A stretch of 55,808 nt of DNA, taken from contig CAZMLC010000008.1 of assembly GCA_964567125.1 (NCBI GenBank), forward strand, positions 1 through 55,808, given 5' to 3'. Under the pieces are notes generated by a model, which made no database searches, was not told the origin of the DNA, and worked only from the letters and a program-made list of their open reading frames with translations. The stretch's first letter is position 1, and the number at the start of each line of letters is the position of its first letter. Below are positions 24,583 to 32,980 of this stretch, piece after piece. A program made the translations under genes and the position numbers. The stretch is from CAZMLC01 sp964567125. Lineage in GTDB: Bacteria > Verrucomicrobiota > Kiritimatiellia > RFP12 > UBA1067.

Positions 24583-25377
24583 TCACGAGGCGTAGTTATG
24601 AACGCCGGGAAAGAGCCGTGAGAGGTTAATCCAGGTGAGCGTCAGGACGATAAAGAGCAGCCCGAGCATGAGGAGCGCGGCCAGTACGCGCGGTGCTCGC
24701 GTGCCGTTTTTCAGGCGATAGTGGAAATAGGCGGCATAGACCAGCCAGGTCGCCAAGGACCACATCTCCTTCGGATCCCATTGCCAGTAATTGCTCCAGC
24801 AGATCTTTCCCCATACGGCGCCGAGCAGGAGGCCGGAGGTGACCAGCATGAACCCGATGGCCGCGGTTTGGCGCGATCCGCGGTCCGCGCGCGCCAAAAG
24901 CTCGCGGTCTGTTGCGCAGGCTCGCGAGAAGAGCGGCAGCGCCATCAAGGCGGCACGCGCCAGCATGATGTACCCTGCGACGTAACTGCCGACGTGCGGA
25001 ATAAAGAGCGGACTCTGCAAAGCCGGCGGGAGGCGGCGCGGCTCTTCACTGAAGACAAATCCTGCCGGGAAGAGGATCAGCAAACCCAGCAAGGCATCTT
25101 GAAAATCGGTGTTTGCGCCCGATTGCCAACGGCTCAGCTTCGAAAGCGGCCACAGCATGGCCGCCATGCAGAGAAAGAACTCAAAGAGGTTCTGCATGGG
25201 CGGATGCCCGGTGTGCAATCCGCGGTAGATCAGCGACGCTGTCGCCGCCACAAATCCGGCAAACCAAAAACCATGTCCGAGCGCTTTCTGCTTTGTACGC
25301 AGCAGACTGGCCGCCAACAGAAAGGCGGTCATCGTGAGATAGATCAAAAGACCTTGCGGTGTGGTTTTAATGTCCAT
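24583..25377 (-). CDS. ccsA: Cytochrome c biogenesis protein CcsA (system II)
   Basis: 264 residues, multi-spanning. The haem-handling WWD-type motif reads GKICWSNYWQWDPKEMWSLATW near residues 200-220. Haem-ligand histidines are in the expected places: HPPMQNLFEFFLC near residue 57, HVGSYVAGYIML near residue 126, and an AYFHYRLKNG His after the WWD. CcsA with ResB/CcsB exports haem and attaches it to CXXCH motifs on the outer face of the membrane. It directly follows the resB-like gene (four bases apart) and lies two genes downstream of a di-haem cytochrome, its probable client. Confidence 0.88.
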   Translation of the reverse strand: MDIKTTPQGLLIYLTMTAFLLAASLLRTKQKALGHGFWFAGFVAATASLIYRGLHTGHPPMQNLFEFFLCMAAMLWPLSKLSRWQSGANTDFQDALLGLLILFPAGFVFSEEPRRLPPALQSPLFIPHVGSYVAGYIMLARAALMALPLFSRACATDRELLARADRGSRQTAAIGFMLVTSGLLLGAVWGKICWSNYWQWDPKEMWSLATWLVYAAYFHYRLKNGTRAPRVLAALLMLGLLFIVLTLTWINLSRLFPGVHNYAS

Positions 25378-25380
25378 GGG

Positions 25381-26142
25381 TTATACGGTTTGCGGTATCG
25401 GTCGTTCGCGGCGGAAGAGCCGCAGCATAAACAGGATAACGCCGAGCATGAGTATGCCATAGCCGGCATACACGAACGGCAGTCCAGGGTCGCGGATGAA
25501 CGTCAAGACCGTGTAGGTGACAGGACGGCCATCGTAGTCCTTGGTCTCGCCCCAGCTCATCTGGTAGATATGAAAGCCGGCGACATAGGCGGGCTGGTTG
25601 ACGCGGATTTCCTGCACGCGTGGCGCCTTGCCTGGTTCGCGGATTTCCACGCGGCTGCAATATTCGCGGATGGGCATCATGTTGGCTTGCTCGGCATCGC
25701 CGTAGCGTTCCACGGAGAAGCGCAGCAAGCGGACGGAGAAGGGGACGCGGCCGACCTCTTCGGTCAGCGTAGCCCCTGCATAGAGCCGGTCGGAGATGTC
25801 GCCGTCGACCAGGGCCATTGAGCCTTTGACGGGATGTTCCGGCGTTGCCCGGCGAATCGCGAACTGACCGATGACCCATCCTGCGAGGATACAGGCTGCG
25901 CCCAGATGCAGCAATGCAGAGTCAATCCGTTTACGCTTGCAGGCGCGGATCCCCGAAAAGAGCAGGCCGTGCATGAGCAGAAGCACCGCGGTGATCGCCG
26001 CCGGGTGGCTCATGAGGCGACTGGAAACCTTGTCTCCCATAAACGCCGCACAAACCGAGGCGGCCGCGAGGAAGAGACAGAGATAAACAGCACTGCCTAG
26101 ATCCAGAAAACGCAGCATTGGTTGAGGCCTCTCAGGGGTCAT
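25381..26142 (-). CDS. ResB/CcsB-like cytochrome c biogenesis protein, compact form
   Basis: 253 residues with about four membrane helices (LGSAVYLCLFLAAASVCAAF, ITAVLLLMHGLLFSG, LHLGAACILAGWVIG, and VYAGYGILMLGVILFMLRLF) and one periplasmic region between helices three and four. That region has ALVDGDISDRL and VNQPAYVAGFHIYQMSWGE, the latter close to the ResB motif in which the partner holds the substrate. It is shorter than typical ResB (300-500 residues). With CcsA it forms the system II haem-attachment complex. It starts at the base immediately after the preceding gene's stop, so the two are translated together. Confidence 0.8.
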   Translation of the reverse strand: MTPERPQPMLRFLDLGSAVYLCLFLAAASVCAAFMGDKVSSRLMSHPAAITAVLLLMHGLLFSGIRACKRKRIDSALLHLGAACILAGWVIGQFAIRRATPEHPVKGSMALVDGDISDRLYAGATLTEEVGRVPFSVRLLRFSVERYGDAEQANMMPIREYCSRVEIREPGKAPRVQEIRVNQPAYVAGFHIYQMSWGETKDYDGRPVTYTVLTFIRDPGLPFVYAGYGILMLGVILFMLRLFRRERPIPQTV

Positions 26143-27171
26143 TTAGACTTTCTTTACAGCATCCAGCTCAAGTTCCACCAGAAGGTCATCGCGGCAGACA
26201 TCGGCATGAACAGTCACGAGCGGCATATTCTGCAAACCGTGGTTCTGCAGATAGCGCTGCCAGACCGAGAGGTACTCGGGGTGCTTGAGATACATGACGG
26301 CACGCGTTGTGTCGGCCCATGTCATGTCGCGCGAAACAAGGATCGCTTCAACCACATCCATGGTCAGACCGATCTGCTTTTCAACATCATCCACATAGGC
26401 GGTTGCGCCGCCTTGTTCAATGCTGGCGGTTCCTGAAATCATCAGGGTGCGATAATCGGGCGTCGCGATTTCAACGGCGCGGCTGAACGAGCTGCGATAG
26501 TGGAGCGCGGAACACTGCAAGGGCGAGTCGACCATCTGGACCGAGAGGCTGCGGCCTTTCGGTTTGACCGCAATCGCGTTGGCGGCGATAGCCGCGCCGA
26601 ACAGGTTGGCGGACCCAATGCCCGTGCTGGCGGGAACCAACTTGTTGTAGATGTCACGCGACTGGAAAAAGTCATCGCGCGCGCGGTTAAAGGGATCGTA
26701 CCATTCCAGGATTTTATCCATGTAGAGCCAGGTGCGTGCCACGTGGTCAAACGTCATGCCGACTGTGCTGAGAATCTGCTCGATCTCTTCGAAGACCGAG
26801 GTGGTCTGATCCGCGCGCGTCGCCGCGAGGTCGGCAGGCAGGATCCCTGTCAAAAGGCAGTACTGCGCATAGGCGTCCTCGTAAAGCACGCCGGCCGTGG
26901 CCCCGTTGCGCGTAATCAGCTTTGGCGTTGCTCCTGTGACGACCATGCGCTGATAGACGGGGGCGAATGTAGGCGTATCCTCGCACAGCCAGAGCTGCGG
27001 CGTGGACGTACCCTTGGCGCCGATACCCGCCTGTATCAACTGCGGCTTGCAGCCCCAGCCCGCGAGCGAAAAGGCGACGCCCTCCGTGAGCGGTGGGATG
27101 CCGGTTTTGTAATCGAAGGTACCGTACTGATACTGACGGGTTACACCGCCATTGATGATGGTTTTCTGCAT
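26143..27171 (-). CDS. Chorismatase-like protein of the YjgF/RidA superfamily (FkbO/Hyg5 type)
   Basis: 342 residues, about three times a normal RidA protein and the size of FkbO/Hyg5/XanB2 chorismatases, which split chorismate into pyruvate and a dihydroxycyclohexadiene or hydroxybenzoate. Visible parallels: TWLYMDKILEWYDPFNRARDDFF, then PASTGIG, SSFSRA, a LMISGTASI strand, and the C-terminal ADVCRDDLLVELE with Arg and Glu in active-site positions. These assignments come from remembered family patterns, not an alignment. It is co-transcribed with a DAHP synthase, the entry enzyme to chorismate, which supports the call. Its stop abuts the ResB start (adjacent bases). Other RidA-fold enzymes (imine deaminase) cannot be excluded, though the length argues against it. 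Confidence 0.6.
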   Translation of the reverse strand: MQKTIINGGVTRQYQYGTFDYKTGIPPLTEGVAFSLAGWGCKPQLIQAGIGAKGTSTPQLWLCEDTPTFAPVYQRMVVTGATPKLITRNGATAGVLYEDAYAQYCLLTGILPADLAATRADQTTSVFEEIEQILSTVGMTFDHVARTWLYMDKILEWYDPFNRARDDFFQSRDIYNKLVPASTGIGSANLFGAAIAANAIAVKPKGRSLSVQMVDSPLQCSALHYRSSFSRAVEIATPDYRTLMISGTASIEQGGATAYVDDVEKQIGLTMDVVEAILVSRDMTWADTTRAVMYLKHPEYLSVWQRYLQNHGLQNMPLVTVHADVCRDDLLVELELDAVKKV

Positions 27172-27207
27172 GGTGAATAGCCTTTAAATCAGGTGTTGTA
27201 GACGCGG

Positions 27208-29052
27208 TTAAAGCGACAGGATATACTCGGCCAAGTCCTTGATCTCTTCGGGCTTGAGTTCCGAGGTTGCGCCGTGGATGTCTTTGGGGTTCGCGGTGGT
27301 GAGAACCTCTTCCATCGTCAATGCGCGTCCATCGTAGAGATAGGGGGCTGTACGCCAGATTTCGACGAGCGTGGGCGTGTCGAATTCCGTCTTCTCCTCG
27401 TTGCCGACTCCGAGCAGCTCATGGCGCTTCATGTCCGTGTACAAACTGTCATTATTCGGACCTTTCCCGTCGATGGGATGACACTCAATGCAGCCGGCCT
27501 TTTCGAAGAGTTTCTTGCCGCGACGTGCCGCACGGGTCAGACTGCCGTCATCCAGATATGGGCTGGGGACTGGCTTAAGGGACATCAGATATTCGTCGAC
27601 GCAGAGTGCATCCTCCTCCGGACGGACAACGAATTGGATATGCGTCATTCCCTTGCGTACGCAGGCCTGCAGATCCGGACGGATACCGGTGATCATGGTC
27701 GGCGGAGTCAGGTGGGTATAGAGCATGCTCTTGGATTGTTTAGGATTGCCAATGCCGTCGTTCAGGAGATCCCAGTTCAGGGCGTCTGAGCGGGCATCGG
27801 GATGGCAGCTTGCGCAACTCTGCCACTGCTGGAAGCACATGCTGCCGTCATTGAAGAGCATTTCACCGCGCCGTGCGCGGTCCTTGGTGAGGTCGACCGG
27901 ATTGCCCAGATCGAGCAGGGTGCTCTTGAGCTGCGGCTCGTTCAGATTGATGCTAGCCAGCTTGTCGGCAAAATAACAGGCGGCGAGGAGGCGGCCCGGC
28001 AGGGCCAGAACGCCGCGGGGACCGTCCGCATCGACTTTGATCCGGCGGCGGATCGTCACCAGGAAGGAGAGATCGTTGGGCACGTCGGTCGCGCTCTTGG
28101 TGACTTCCGTGACCTTTTCGTTTTTAGCGGCCTTGTCCAGACGGAGGTGCAGTGCGTCGCGGTCGATGACGCTGACTTCGCGCGTTCCGGCATGCGCAAT
28201 TAAAATCCATTTGTTGTCGGTGGACGTCGTGACGCCCCACGGATTGGCTGCACCGAGATCAACATCGTCGAGCAGCGCCGTGTTGATATAGTCGCCGGTT
28301 TCGCCGTTGAAGACGCTCAGGCCGGCCGTGTTCATCCAGCCGCGTTCCAGCTGCGTGGTCGGCAACTGGTAGCGTCCAAAGGTGTGCGTGACGTAGATGT
28401 ACTTGCCATCCGGAGAGGCCCCGCAACCGCGGACACCCGTACTGCCGTTGGGCAGGATGACATTCTTGACCGCCTTCTGCGTCGTGACGTCAATCACGTT
28501 GACCGCTGCGGCGACAACGTCGTCGGTCGCTTTGCTGCAGGGCAGGTGGTTGGCCACAAAGAGCAACTTTCCGCCAGCACCGAGCGCTGCGGCAAAGGGT
28601 TCGCGGGTCACGCGAATCGTGGTCGTCACTTTCATGCGGTCCGCATTGACAAAGGAGACCGTGTTGTCGAAGCGGTTGAGGACATAGATGGTCTTGCCAT
28701 CGGCGCTGATAACCGGGGAGAGCGGTGTATGGCCGACCCGCACACGATCATCAAGTTTGCCATTCGGTTTCAGCTTAAACAGCCACCCTTCTGCGCCCCC
28801 GGCCGTCACGTAGATCATACCATTGGAGGCAACAGCCAAGCCGGTAGGCGCGGCTTTTAGCTTCCACTGATTGGTCACGTGGTTGCCCTCGACGCTGTAA
28901 ACGAGCAGTGAGGGCTGGGTCGCGGTTGTTACGTAGACCAGCTTTTGATCCGGCGAAGCGGCCAGATATTCCGGTGATACGTATTTTTGAGTCGCTTGCA
29001 GCGTTCCTCCGCAGACGATGCTGGCAAGCGCAAAAAGGTGTAGTGTTCGCAT
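27208..29052 (-). CDS. Secreted YVTN beta-propeller fused to a di-haem cytochrome c peroxidase/MauG-like domain
   Basis: 614 residues with a signal peptide (LHLFALASIVCGGTLQA). Residues about 25-380 form a beta-propeller of the YVTN type, with repeats such as KLVYVTTATQPSLLVYSVEG and SPDGKYIYVTHTF. Two c-type haem sites follow: CASCH near residue 413 and CIECH near residue 521, with HELLGVGNEE and TPTLVEIWRTAPYLYDGRAL after them, as in the di-haem cytochrome c peroxidase/MauG group. Both Cys pairs are placed for haem attachment outside the cytoplasm, which fits the ResB/CcsA genes downstream. Function may be peroxidase or oxidation of a small substrate. The DAHP synthase gene lies just upstream on the same strand. 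Confidence 0.82.
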   Translation of the reverse strand: MRTLHLFALASIVCGGTLQATQKYVSPEYLAASPDQKLVYVTTATQPSLLVYSVEGNHVTNQWKLKAAPTGLAVASNGMIYVTAGGAEGWLFKLKPNGKLDDRVRVGHTPLSPVISADGKTIYVLNRFDNTVSFVNADRMKVTTTIRVTREPFAAALGAGGKLLFVANHLPCSKATDDVVAAAVNVIDVTTQKAVKNVILPNGSTGVRGCGASPDGKYIYVTHTFGRYQLPTTQLERGWMNTAGLSVFNGETGDYINTALLDDVDLGAANPWGVTTSTDNKWILIAHAGTREVSVIDRDALHLRLDKAAKNEKVTEVTKSATDVPNDLSFLVTIRRRIKVDADGPRGVLALPGRLLAACYFADKLASINLNEPQLKSTLLDLGNPVDLTKDRARRGEMLFNDGSMCFQQWQSCASCHPDARSDALNWDLLNDGIGNPKQSKSMLYTHLTPPTMITGIRPDLQACVRKGMTHIQFVVRPEEDALCVDEYLMSLKPVPSPYLDDGSLTRAARRGKKLFEKAGCIECHPIDGKGPNNDSLYTDMKRHELLGVGNEEKTEFDTPTLVEIWRTAPYLYDGRALTMEEVLTTANPKDIHGATSELKPEEIKDLAEYILSL

Positions 29053-29067
29053 AGGCCTGGCAGTCCT

Positions 29068-29892
29068 TTAATTATGCGCAGTCGAGAACGTGCGTCCCGA
29101 CGCTTCGGCAATTGCTTTCAATTGTTTGACCATGGCAAAGACGCTTTCAGGGGTCTCGCTCTGCGCGCCGTCGCAGAGGGCCTGGTCAGGATGCACATGC
29201 GCTTCGATCATGACGCCATCCGCGCCGCAGGCGATCGCCGCATACGACATGGCTGGAACCAAGGCGCTGTCACCTGCGGCATGGCTGGGATCCACGATCA
29301 CGGGTATCCATGACCGCTGTTTGATCCATGGCACGGCTTGCAGGTCAAGCGTAAAGCGCGTTGCGGTCTCGAAGGTACGGATCCCGCGTTCGCAAAGGAT
29401 CACCTTTTCATTACCTGTGGAGAGCACATACTCCGCGGCTAACAGGAATTCACTCAGTGTCGCGCTCATGCCGCGCTTGATCAGCACGGGCTTCTGCGTC
29501 GCGCCTGCGGCTCGGAGCAAAACCGAGTTGTGCATGTTGCGCGAGCCAATTTGCAGAACGTCAGCTACGGCTGCGACCTTTTCGAGCTGACTCGATTCCA
29601 GAACTTCCGTGACAACAGGCAAGCCTGTTGCCGCGCGCACCTCGGCCAAAATTTCAAGTCCGGCTTCGCAAAGACCTTGGAAAGCATAGGGCGATGTACG
29701 CGGCTTATACGCACCGCCGCGCAGCATCGTCGCGCCTGCTTCCTTCATTGCCAAAGCAGTCTCGAGCATTTGGGTTCGGTTTTCAACTGTGCAGGGGCCT
29801 GCAATCAGGACCAGCTCTTTTCCCCCGAAAATGGTGGAGCCGACCGTGACGGGTCTCCCTGGTTCATTGGGCGAAGTTTTTTCGAATTTCAT
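29068..29892 (-). CDS. aroF: 3-Deoxy-7-phosphoheptulonate synthase, catalytic domain only
   Basis: 274 residues of the DAHP/KDO8P synthase class I-beta type. Motifs: LIAGPCTVEN near residue 33, GGAYKPRTSPYAFQG, QIGSRNMHN, LIKRGMSAT, and VDPSHAAGDS. DAHP synthase joins phosphoenolpyruvate and erythrose 4-phosphate, the first step to chorismate. The chain starts about 30 residues before the barrel, leaving no room for the N-terminal ferredoxin-like or C-terminal chorismate mutase regulatory domain, so the enzyme is probably not feedback-controlled by such a domain. It heads the operon with the di-haem propeller, chorismatase-like, ResB and CcsA genes. KDO8P synthase was considered; KPRTSPY favours DAHP synthase. 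Confidence 0.88.
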   Translation of the reverse strand: MKFEKTSPNEPGRPVTVGSTIFGGKELVLIAGPCTVENRTQMLETALAMKEAGATMLRGGAYKPRTSPYAFQGLCEAGLEILAEVRAATGLPVVTEVLESSQLEKVAAVADVLQIGSRNMHNSVLLRAAGATQKPVLIKRGMSATLSEFLLAAEYVLSTGNEKVILCERGIRTFETATRFTLDLQAVPWIKQRSWIPVIVDPSHAAGDSALVPAMSYAAIACGADGVMIEAHVHPDQALCDGAQSETPESVFAMVKQLKAIAEASGRTFSTAHN

Positions 29893-30307
29893 GATGATAA
29901 CTCAAATGCAGCCAGCCTGTTTTTGGTGTATTGCACCGCGCCTCCCCAGGTACAGCCAATTCATACTTCAGGACTAAAGCTGCATATCCTCCTTGCCGTA
30001 GAATACCATTCTAGTATTATGAACGGTCTCTATTACAAAGCGTTTCTATTATTCGATGAAATCGCGAATAAGTCAATGCTGTTTCGTTCGGAAAGTGGAT
30101 TACTTTTTTGTCATGGAGGACATGTCTATCAAAATGCGGGCTGCAAGGACGGAATGAGAAACAGCGTGCAGACAGCATGATACCTGTTTCCGGAGCGCGC
30201 GATTCATGGTTTGGCAGTTGAACAAAATATGTGAAAGTGTCATCTTGAATTTTGATTCATAATCTATATAATGTGTGGCTGTCAAATTTTTCTGTAAGGA
30301 GAGTTTC
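29893..30307. other. Divergent intergenic region between aroF and fabH
   Basis: 415 bases. It carries the fabH promoter and ribosome-binding site at its right end, and a perfect inverted repeat TAGAAT-ACC-ATTCTA (29999-30013) lying between TTGCCG (29993) and TATTAT (30015), a possible operator inside a plus-strand promoter. A 53-codon open frame (30019-30180) has no ribosome-binding site or homology I recognise and is not called. No clear promoter for aroF was identified. Confidence 0.45.
30245..30272 (+). promoter_or_regulatory. Promoter of fabH
   Basis: TTGAAT (30245-30250) and the consensus TATAAT (30267-30272) are 16 bases apart. Transcription would begin near 30279, and TAAGGAG then serves as ribosome-binding site for the ATG at 30308. 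Confidence 0.65.
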
Positions 30308-31279
30308 ATGAATGTGCATATTGCCGGGTTCGGAATTGGGCTGCCTGCTCATCGGATGACGAATGAGGAGTTATCCCAGAAGGTGGACACAACCGACGAG
30401 TGGATTGTGTCCCATACGGGGATCCGGGCGCGTCATGTTGTTGGCCCGCATGAAAGTACGGCAACGCTCGCCATAAGTGCGGCTCGGAATGCGTTGGAAA
30501 AGTCTGGCGTAAAGCCTGAAGACATCGGACTGGTTGTCGTTGCGACCAGCACGCCGGACTATCATGTGTTCCCCTCCTGCGCCTGTCTGGTCCAGTCCGC
30601 GATCGGTGCGGTGAATGCCGCTGCCTTTGATGTGCTCGCGGCCTGCACGGGTTTTGTTTACGCCATGGATGTCGCGCGCAGCATGATGGCGCGCGATGGC
30701 CGTCCTGCGGTGGTAATCGGCGCGGATGTGATGACGCGCACCGTGGATTGGTCGGACCGCAATACCTGCGTGCTCTTCGGCGATGGCGCGGGCGCTGTGG
30801 TGCTGAAGGCTGAAGAGCGCGCAGGCGGGCTCGGCGAATGCATTCTGCGCGCGGACGGTTCGGGCGCCAATGTGCTCTTCGCGGAAGGCGGGTATCGTCT
30901 GCCGCGCGAAAAGACACACAGTAATACCTTTCTGCAGATGAATGGCCGCAAGGTTTTCGCCTTCGCGACTACGACGATTGAAGAGGTGATCCGCCAGCTG
31001 GTTGTGAAGCAGGGCATTGGTTTGCACGATATCCGCTGGGTGGTGCCGCATCAGGCCAATATTCGCATTATTGAGTCCGCCGCAAAGCGATTGGGCATTC
31101 CAATGGACCGCTTCTACATCAATATTGCGGATGTGGCGAACACCTCGGCTGCCACCATTCCGCTGGCGCTCGGCCAGATGGCCAATGAAAACCGCTTTCA
31201 GGCGGGCGACTATATCGTGATCGTCGGTTTCGGCGCTGGCCTGACCTGGGGCGCGATGCTCATTCAGTGGCAGCCCTGA
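30308..31279 (+). CDS. fabH: Beta-ketoacyl-ACP synthase III
   Basis: 323 residues from the ATG at 30308 (TAAGGAG just upstream; a start 33 bases earlier is inside the leader). FabH condenses acetyl-CoA with malonyl-ACP to start fatty acid synthesis. The triad is in place: Cys113 in AACTGFVYAM, His248 in VVPHQANIRI, Asn278 in DVANTSAAT. Length is normal for the family. The gene stands alone, divergent from the aroF operon, with its own promoter and a strong terminator. No other fab genes are near, so it may be the housekeeping enzyme or a start enzyme for another lipid or polyketide; sequence alone favours FabH. Confidence 0.92.
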   Translation: MNVHIAGFGIGLPAHRMTNEELSQKVDTTDEWIVSHTGIRARHVVGPHESTATLAISAARNALEKSGVKPEDIGLVVVATSTPDYHVFPSCACLVQSAIGAVNAAAFDVLAACTGFVYAMDVARSMMARDGRPAVVIGADVMTRTVDWSDRNTCVLFGDGAGAVVLKAEERAGGLGECILRADGSGANVLFAEGGYRLPREKTHSNTFLQMNGRKVFAFATTTIEEVIRQLVVKQGIGLHDIRWVVPHQANIRIIESAAKRLGIPMDRFYINIADVANTSAATIPLALGQMANENRFQAGDYIVIVGFGAGLTWGAMLIQWQP

Positions 31280-31310
31280 GGCCTGCTTCCGAACTTCACG
31301 CTGTAGCGAT

Positions 31311-31347
31311 AAAAAACGCGGACCCCGTCGGGTGGTCCGCGTTTTTT
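31311..31347. terminator. Bidirectional terminator between fabH and the sulfatase operon
   Basis: AAAAAACGCGGACC and GGTCCGCGTTTTTT form a 14-base perfect stem around a nine-base loop, with T runs on both strands. It lies between convergent genes and can serve both. Confidence 0.92.
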
Positions 31348-31351
31348 TTGT

Positions 31352-32980
31352 TTAGAATTTCTTTTCGCGGATGACCAGATAGTCGGGACTTTCAAAGGTC
31401 GCACCATTGTCAAGGATGCGCGGATCCTGCTGTCGACGCAATTCCGTTTCGAGGAACGCCCAGAGTTCCTTGCATTTCGCGCGGTAGGCGGGATCGCCGG
31501 CCACGTTGCGCATCTGTTGCGGATCGTGGCGCAGATCGTACAGCTCCTCCGTGGGACGCAGCCCGAAGGCCAGCCCATACTGCTGCTGCCACAGGGGATT
31601 ATCGAATTGATGGAGCAGCCACGCCTTGGTCGGGCTGGCGTCGACATCCGGAAACGCGGCGCCGGTGTTGGTCTCCAGCACCGCCAGGCTCGGCAGGTCG
31701 CTGCGTCCAGTAAACTTCTGTGCTCCCATCGGCGAACGCTCCGGCGCGAAGTTGCGGATATAGAGGAACTCCTTGGTTCTGAGCGCACGCTGCGGATAGG
31801 GCAGGTTGCCTGCACGCGCCGTCGGGAAGTGACGCTCGCGGCCGGTGATGACCCACGTCCGCTGCGGATCCACCTGACCTGCTTTGTCGGCGCGCAGAAG
31901 CGGGAGAAAACTGGTCGCAGTCATGCCTTTCGGTTTCGCCACGCCGCCGATCTCCAAGAAAGTTGGCGCAATCTCCATGAGGTTGACGTAGTCGTCCACG
32001 ATGCGGTCCGGTTTGATCTGCGGGCCTTTGACGATCAACGACACCGCGACGCCGCAGTCGTAGAGGTTGCATTTGCCGCGCGGAATGCCGGGAATACCGT
32101 GGTCGCCGCTGAGCACGACCACCGTGTTTTCCCATTCGCCGATGGCCTTGAGCTCCTCCTCAAGAATCGCAATGCCTGCATCCAGAGCCTGGATTTCACC
32201 CATGTAGTCGGCGAAGTCTTCGCGGATTTCAGGGACATCCGGTAGGAACCCCGGCAACTTGCCCTTGAGGGAATCCGGGTCAATGTTCCACAGCGCTTTG
32301 CCCGAGCCTTTTTCATACAGGCGGTGCGTGTGCGTCGGACCGAACCAGTAGCAGAGGGGCGCCTCTTTCGGGCGTGCTTTCAGAAAGGCGCGGAAGTTTT
32401 CGCGCACCTCTGTGTAGAGAATCGCCTTGGCTTGCTCGACGGTCTTGCCTTCGCGCACAAAGCGCGTGGCATTCTGCGAGAAGCGGTTGTAAGCACGTCC
32501 TGCTTTTTCGTAAGCGTATTCCTGCTTGCCGTACGGCGCATCATTGGGGTAGCCTGGTCCCCACACTTTGTACGATTTACCGATGTGGTAACCACTGTCG
32601 CGCAGCAGCAGCGGATAGGAGGGGATTGCCGGATCCCATTCGCCGTAGAGGTGCGTGCCTTTTTCCGTTTGGAAGAAGTAGCGCCCCGAAAGCACGGAGC
32701 TACGACACGGCGTACAGCTGGGCGCGGTCACAAAGGCGTTGCGGAACATGACGCCCTGCGACGCAATCGCATCGATGGTCGGGGTGCGCAAAACCTCGTT
32801 GATCGAGGGCCCCTCCTTGAACGCAGTCTGACAGTGCGCGTAACGGCCCCAGTCGTCCGCGAAAACGAAGAGGATGTTAGGACGCTTGCGTGGCGCTTCT
32901 GCTGTGGCAGCAGCGAGGGCTGCCACGGAAACGTGCAGGGTGCAGATCAGCAGGAGGCTTGTACGAAGCGAGCGGTTCAT
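31352..32980 (-). CDS. Secreted sulfatase, S1 family (CTPCR active site)
   Basis: 542 residues with a signal peptide (LLLICTLHVSVAALAA). The sulfatase fold begins RPNILFVFADDWG, with the metal-binding Asp pair. The formylglycine site is Cys89 in CTPCR (C-x-P-x-R), followed by SVLSGRY. A later VVLSGDHG holds another metal-site Asp-His pair. Cys-type sulfatases need conversion by an anaerobic sulfatase-maturing enzyme or FGE; neither is in the window. The group cannot be assigned safely, but the layout resembles glycan exosulfatases. It is the last gene of a four-gene operon; its start overlaps the stop of the second sulfatase. Confidence 0.92.
   Translation of the reverse strand: MNRSLRTSLLLICTLHVSVAALAAATAEAPRKRPNILFVFADDWGRYAHCQTAFKEGPSINEVLRTPTIDAIASQGVMFRNAFVTAPSCTPCRSSVLSGRYFFQTEKGTHLYGEWDPAIPSYPLLLRDSGYHIGKSYKVWGPGYPNDAPYGKQEYAYEKAGRAYNRFSQNATRFVREGKTVEQAKAILYTEVRENFRAFLKARPKEAPLCYWFGPTHTHRLYEKGSGKALWNIDPDSLKGKLPGFLPDVPEIREDFADYMGEIQALDAGIAILEEELKAIGEWENTVVVLSGDHGIPGIPRGKCNLYDCGVAVSLIVKGPQIKPDRIVDDYVNLMEIAPTFLEIGGVAKPKGMTATSFLPLLRADKAGQVDPQRTWVITGRERHFPTARAGNLPYPQRALRTKEFLYIRNFAPERSPMGAQKFTGRSDLPSLAVLETNTGAAFPDVDASPTKAWLLHQFDNPLWQQQYGLAFGLRPTEELYDLRHDPQQMRNVAGDPAYRAKCKELWAFLETELRRQQDPRILDNGATFESPDYLVIREKKF

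Noticed and set aside
29530..30180. Plus-strand open frame of 216 codons
   Set aside because: It runs antisense through the aroF gene, whose protein is clearly conserved, and has no family signature or ribosome-binding site.
30019..30180. 53-codon open frame in the aroF-fabH gap
   Set aside because: No ribosome-binding site, the ATG overlaps a -10-like box, and no motif is recognised.
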